From Chrysomallon squamiferum (taxonomy: Eukaryota; Mollusca; Gastropoda; Neomphalida; Peltospiridae), in assembly GCA_012295275.1 (NCBI GenBank), contig CM022665.1:37300433-37364432 (forward strand): DNA of 64,000 nt. Reading direction: 5' to 3'. This document shows positions 62,401 to 64,000 of this stretch, one piece after another (position 1 is the stretch's first letter; the number at the start of each line of letters is the position of its first letter). Under the pieces are notes generated by a model that worked only from the letters and a program-made list of their open reading frames with translations, did not search any database and was not told the origin of the DNA. Made by a program: the position numbers and the translations under genes.

Positions 62401-62957
62401 TAATTAAATAACTTTAGAACAAAGAATCAACAAAAAAAAATCCCAAAACATGTGATTAGGAAGAATATGTGTAAAAGTTTTTAAAACCACAATGATGGAG
62501 AATATTTAATTAAATTAGGGGATTCAGAAATGGGCCATGTCTATAACGTCAAAGCATTATAATAAAGTTTTCTTATGAAGTACAGCTGAAGAAAATGATT
62601 CAATTCCAGTTCAAAAGAACAGGATATTAATAATACTCTACATACATATAATATAGTAACATAATCATCTGAGAATTAATAAAAATTTGCCCTTTATACA
62701 AGCCAGAATTTCTTGAAACCGGAATTTCATCTGGATTATCCATTTCTCTTTATTAGGTGACAAATGTTATGGCCAGTTAACAAAAGGCAGTCATAATCCT
62801 GTACAGTGTAATATATAAAATTTAAAAAAAAAGAAAGAAGAAAAAAGAGATAATCTTGATAATGCAAGAAAATACCTCTAGAGCATCAAAGAAGATAAAA
62901 AATGTATTAAGAACATGTTTTGTATTTACCTGAATCGCTGGAGCAACTTGCTCCCAT
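33642..62957 (-). CDS. TOGARAM1: TOGARAM (crescerin) TOG-array protein, C-terminal two TOG domains; 5' end uncertain
   Basis: TOGARAM proteins bind tubulin through TOG domains and regulate ciliary axoneme microtubules. Exons, minus strand: 62957-62930, 56859-56788, 51544-51503, 49251-49070, 48608-48418, 47987-47713, 44678-44571, 43144-42957, 42609-42411, 41847-41736, 40971-40831, 40043-39938, 39787-39701, 39276-39128, 38507-38349, 37636-37510, 37003-36903, 35581-35386, 35053-34837, 34352-34266, 33892-33642. They total 3018 nt, in frame, for 1005 residues. Residues 1-495 are a low-complexity linker with a Lys/Glu/Arg helix (about 372-418). TOG3 is about 495-722 (VKNLRSQVSRAA, GETNAFIRSDV, RYYGRKILFILM, then LRQKGLGE). 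TOG4 is about 775-1005 (ADWKERHQGI, LPRLQDANSKVN, LLWHLLGTVNG). Human TOGARAM1 (about 1720 residues) has two more N-terminal TOGs, absent here. Paralogue identity (1 versus 2) is uncertain, and short exons in the 5' introns could be missed. Confidence 0.92.
36413..36860. repeat. Degenerate tandem repeat, about 100-117 bp unit, about 4.5 copies
   Basis: Copies of an AGATCTAAACAGGATCACCA-like core occur near 36413, 36514, 36631, 36732 and 36833, separated by related ATTGTGCTTTCAA...CACAGT and TTCACAATGTCTCACCTAAGGGC segments. The array lies in the TOGARAM intron within 45 bp of the donor side of exon 37003-36903. Confidence 0.75.
37510..40971 (-). other. TOG3 domain exons of TOGARAM
   Basis: Six exons (40971-40831 to 37636-37510) encode HEAT-like helices beginning at the REAQKKINDEDW helix, whose Trp is the conserved first-helix residue. 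The domain includes EVKNLRSQVSRAAILALGD, KSGETNAFIRSD, INGGASHKNSAVRKVTAQ and TRYYGRKILF. It ends at LRQKGLGE, the same junction as in vertebrate TOGARAM1. Confidence 0.9.
41172..41255. repeat. Poly(A)-(AAT)n-poly(A) low-complexity tract
   Basis: An A run of about 32, then AAT repeats and a second A run, in the TOGARAM intron between exons 41847-41736 and 40971-40831. Open frames here are mono-residue (Lys or Phe) and are not genes. Confidence 0.95.
44113..44557. repeat. Degenerate tandem repeat, about 83-bp unit
   Basis: Related segments near 44113, 44198, 44278, 44361 and 44518 share a pattern AATCAGTTTCATCTGG, then CTGAAGAAA, then CAGTATAAAT, then GAAATG. It sits in the TOGARAM intron directly beside the donor of exon 44678-44571. 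Confidence 0.65.
44679..47712 (-). other. TOGARAM intron containing a TIR element
   Basis: 3-kb intron with no recognised exon. About 1.4 kb of it is the inverted-repeat element at 45693-47070. T-rich and A-rich runs occupy about 47360-47600. Confidence 0.7.
45693..47070. mobile_element. Non-autonomous DNA element with about 30-bp terminal inverted repeats
   Basis: 45693-45722 and the reverse complement of 47041-47070 match at 26 of 30 positions, sharing GGTTGTTCT and TAAAACTGGGT. The 1378-bp interior has no long open frame and no transposase motif that I recognise. The left flank is a TA microsatellite and the right flank is also AT-repetitive, so the target duplication cannot be read and the superfamily is undetermined. 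Confidence 0.7.
48111..48273. repeat. 74-bp direct tandem duplication, about 2.2 copies
   Basis: Copies begin at 48111, 48185 and 48259 with TGACATATTCACTAAAT. The first two are nearly identical over 74 bp, which indicates a recent duplication. Lies in the 430-bp TOGARAM intron between exons 48608-48418 and 47987-47713. Confidence 0.92.
49252..51502 (-). other. TOGARAM intron with degenerate SINE-like copy
   Basis: No exon recognised. Contains the repeat at about 49920-50180, a CA microsatellite (about 51189-51220) and AAAT runs near 51303-51345. Confidence 0.65.
49920..50180 (+). repeat. Degenerate copy of a gastropod-type interspersed repeat
   Basis: Successive blocks resemble a family I remember from many gastropod sequences: GAAATGTTTTATTTGGACAA, then ACTCATCACACTTT, TGTGGTTAAGGATGAGATAT, AGAGATCTTTTTTATTCACC, ATTCCATAAACA, and TAGCTGGGACAAGAAAAAGT before TCCATTGAGC. 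Family name not certain; matching is from memory. The copy is old and has lost its GC-rich tail. Confidence 0.65.
51545..56787 (-). other. Large TOGARAM intron
   Basis: 5.2 kb with no recognised exon. Holds the 78-bp array next to its 3' end (51638-52140), AAT runs (about 52327-52365 and 52540-52567), T runs near 52910 and 53405, and poly(A) plus ATT runs (about 56309-56390). A 94-codon open frame at 55406-55690 on the minus strand is hydrophobic but unlike any family I know. Confidence 0.6.
51638..52140. repeat. Degenerate tandem array, about 78-bp unit, about 6 copies
   Basis: Units recur near 51638, 51717, 51788, 51905, 51988 and 52067. Each has a form of AAGAATTGTGCAAAAAG, then TTATATTCC, then TTTGAAATTATTAATGATA, then TGAAGAATC. 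The array begins about 95 bp upstream (transcript sense) of the 42-nt exon at 51544-51503. Confidence 0.75.
58965..59150 (+). repeat. Second degenerate copy of the gastropod-type interspersed repeat
   Basis: AAGAAATGTTTTATGCCACA, then CATGTGGTTAAGGACCACCA, AGATAATGAAAGAGAAAACC, CAGAGTCATCATGTCAAAGG and CTTCTTTTT. The blocks occur in the order expected from the same family as the copy at 49920-50180. It is interrupted by a (TTTC)n/T-rich run and then decays. Confidence 0.6.
60784..61035. repeat. Two copies of an approximately 145-bp direct repeat
   Basis: Blocks starting at 60784 and 60929 share AATGCTTAATTAAACA, ATGTTAATAAT, AACTC, TCCAAATATA and TAAATGTATG segments in the same order and are diverged by point changes and small gaps. 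Confidence 0.7.
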
Positions 62958-62975
62958 CAGTTGCAGGATTATCAT
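62930..62975 (-). other. Putative alternative first coding exon of TOGARAM
   Basis: The donor CAG/GTAAAT at 62930/62929 joins in phase to exon 56859. Upstream in frame are ATG at 62957 (MGASCSSDS), ATG at 62975 (MIILQL before it) and then a TAG at 62984-62982. No pyrimidine-tracted acceptor precedes it, so it behaves as a first exon. A short upstream frame (ATG at 62989, TGA at 62974-62972) overlaps the 62975 ATG as ATGA. Confidence 0.5.
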
Positions 62976-64000
62976 CCCATGCTATTCATCCCTAATAGCG
63001 TGCCCATCCTAATCAGGCACGTACGTTGAATTACTTTATGACAAATTAAAGCAGTTGGCATGGAACAACTGTCACTTATATACTCAGATATTGATTAGTG
63101 ATTGCTGTCTAAAACATCAGGTCATGTGACCTACATAGAGATCAATCACACCGCAGGTAGTATATGCCAAGTGTCTTCCCCTTATACCCAAGGTGTTTGG
63201 CCTCCTAACAACACACAAACACCGATCATCTGGCAGCTATTAAAAAGCAAGTGCTGGGTTAAAATACTAGACAAATATTAGCCCGTTTGGAAACTTGACC
63301 CAAATGCAAATATATATTGATAAACACCAATACAGTACCTCTATAACATGATGTAGAAAAGTAGAGTAAGAACCTTTTTCAACGAATAGAAAATGAAATA
63401 TCTCTCTATTCAGTGGATCATTTACATTTATACATCTAACATTTTAATCATAGTTTTTTTTTTTCTCTCTCTCTTTCAAATCAACATACAACATGCCTGT
63501 AAGGAGAATTAATCTATTACATTAACTAATGCTGTGCATCTTACTGTGTAATATTAAAGCATATGTGAAAATTACTCTTAGACGTGTTCCCATGGCAGTT
63601 AGTAAACAGTGTGCAACTCCACTACACTGACAATAGAAACCGTTTATGAATAACAACTGATAATCAATGGCTGACAGATTGGACAGTAATTAAGAAATCG
63701 ACAGTACCGCCAAGCGTGTCAAAAACATTTATAACATGATCATCAAAATAGTGAAGGAACGTGTTGACAATACTGCATCATAAACACATCAATAACGATA
63801 AATAAATAAAAAGTTTTTCTTTATTTCATATCACTTTTTACATTTGTTTTTAATTAAACAGACACTCTGTGATTCCGTTTTCTTTTCTTCATTTTCTAAC
63901 ATATTTGACACAAAATGCAATTTTCACATCACTGCTTTTTCATTTTATGTGTTTATCTAATTTTATAAGATGATTGTCTATCCAGTGATAGAAAGAAATA
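62976..64000. other. Upstream region of the putative TOGARAM first exon
   Basis: No coding exon recognised on either strand. The 63000-63300 stretch is less AT-rich than its surroundings and contains the TATA-like box and an E-box GTCATGTGAC at 63121-63130. If TOGARAM also has a full-length form, this is one of its introns. Confidence 0.45.
63181..63186 (-). promoter_or_regulatory. TATA-like box upstream of the putative first exon
   Basis: TATAAG on the minus strand (within GGGTATAAGGGG), about 210 bp before the candidate start codons. The spacing allows a 5'UTR of about 180 nt. An isolated TATA-like hexamer in AT-rich DNA is weak evidence, though its GC-rich flanks make it stand out. Confidence 0.3.

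Larger units (their letters stand above)
56860..62929 (-). other. 6-kb TOGARAM intron after the putative first exon
   Basis: No exon recognised; small ones could be missed. Contains poly(A) runs (about 58049-58074 and 59774-59797), a CA run (about 59383-59412), a second degenerate gastropod-type repeat (about 58965-59150) and a 145-bp duplication (60784-61035). Confidence 0.55.

Overview
The window is AT-rich animal nuclear DNA with spliced genes. Five conserved protein-coding genes could be rebuilt exon by exon. All predicted introns end in AG, and all but one begin with GT. The four genes with visible starts close in frame from a candidate start to a stop; the fifth enters from the left edge and runs in frame to its stop. 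Two degenerate copies of a SINE-like repeat that I associate with gastropod molluscs lie in introns. With the invertebrate-like single-copy genes, this suggests a gastropod, although the species cannot be read from the sequence.

Layout from left to right. (1) 1-8622, plus strand: the last 11 coding exons of a PACS sorting protein, preceded by intron and followed by a long, probably 3' untranslated, stretch. (2) 17441-20067, minus strand: a complete five-exon FAM50/XAP5 gene, tail to tail with PACS. (3) 21190-23876, plus strand: a complete five-exon NOXRED1-like gene, head to head with FAM50. (4) 24720-27687, plus strand: a complete six-exon CGRRF1-like membrane RING-finger gene, about 0.8 kb behind NOXRED1. 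(5) 33642-62957, minus strand: 21 exons of a TOGARAM (crescerin) ciliary tubulin-binding protein carrying the last two TOG domains. It is convergent with CGRRF1. Its leftmost-reading exon in the window looks like an alternative first exon rather than an internal one.

The five genes do not form a pathway. PACS acts in membrane trafficking, FAM50 in splicing, NOXRED1 is a predicted NADP-dependent reductase, CGRRF1 is probably an ER/membrane E3 ligase, and TOGARAM works on ciliary microtubules. Four of the five (PACS2, NOXRED1, CGRRF1, TOGARAM1) have human counterparts on chromosome 14, so the neighbourhood may be a remnant of an ancestral animal linkage group.

Non-coding DNA holds many low-complexity tracts, several distinct degenerate tandem arrays (periods about 36, 74, 78, 83, 100, 145 and 178 bp), a short hAT-type element with an 8-bp target duplication, and a 1.4-kb element with terminal inverted repeats. 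I saw no CRISPR array, rRNA, convincing tRNA or virus-derived gene. I did not find an undescribed multi-gene system. The most useful leads are the putative alternative TOGARAM start, the linkage conservation, a GC-AG intron in PACS, and the two DNA transposon remnants.
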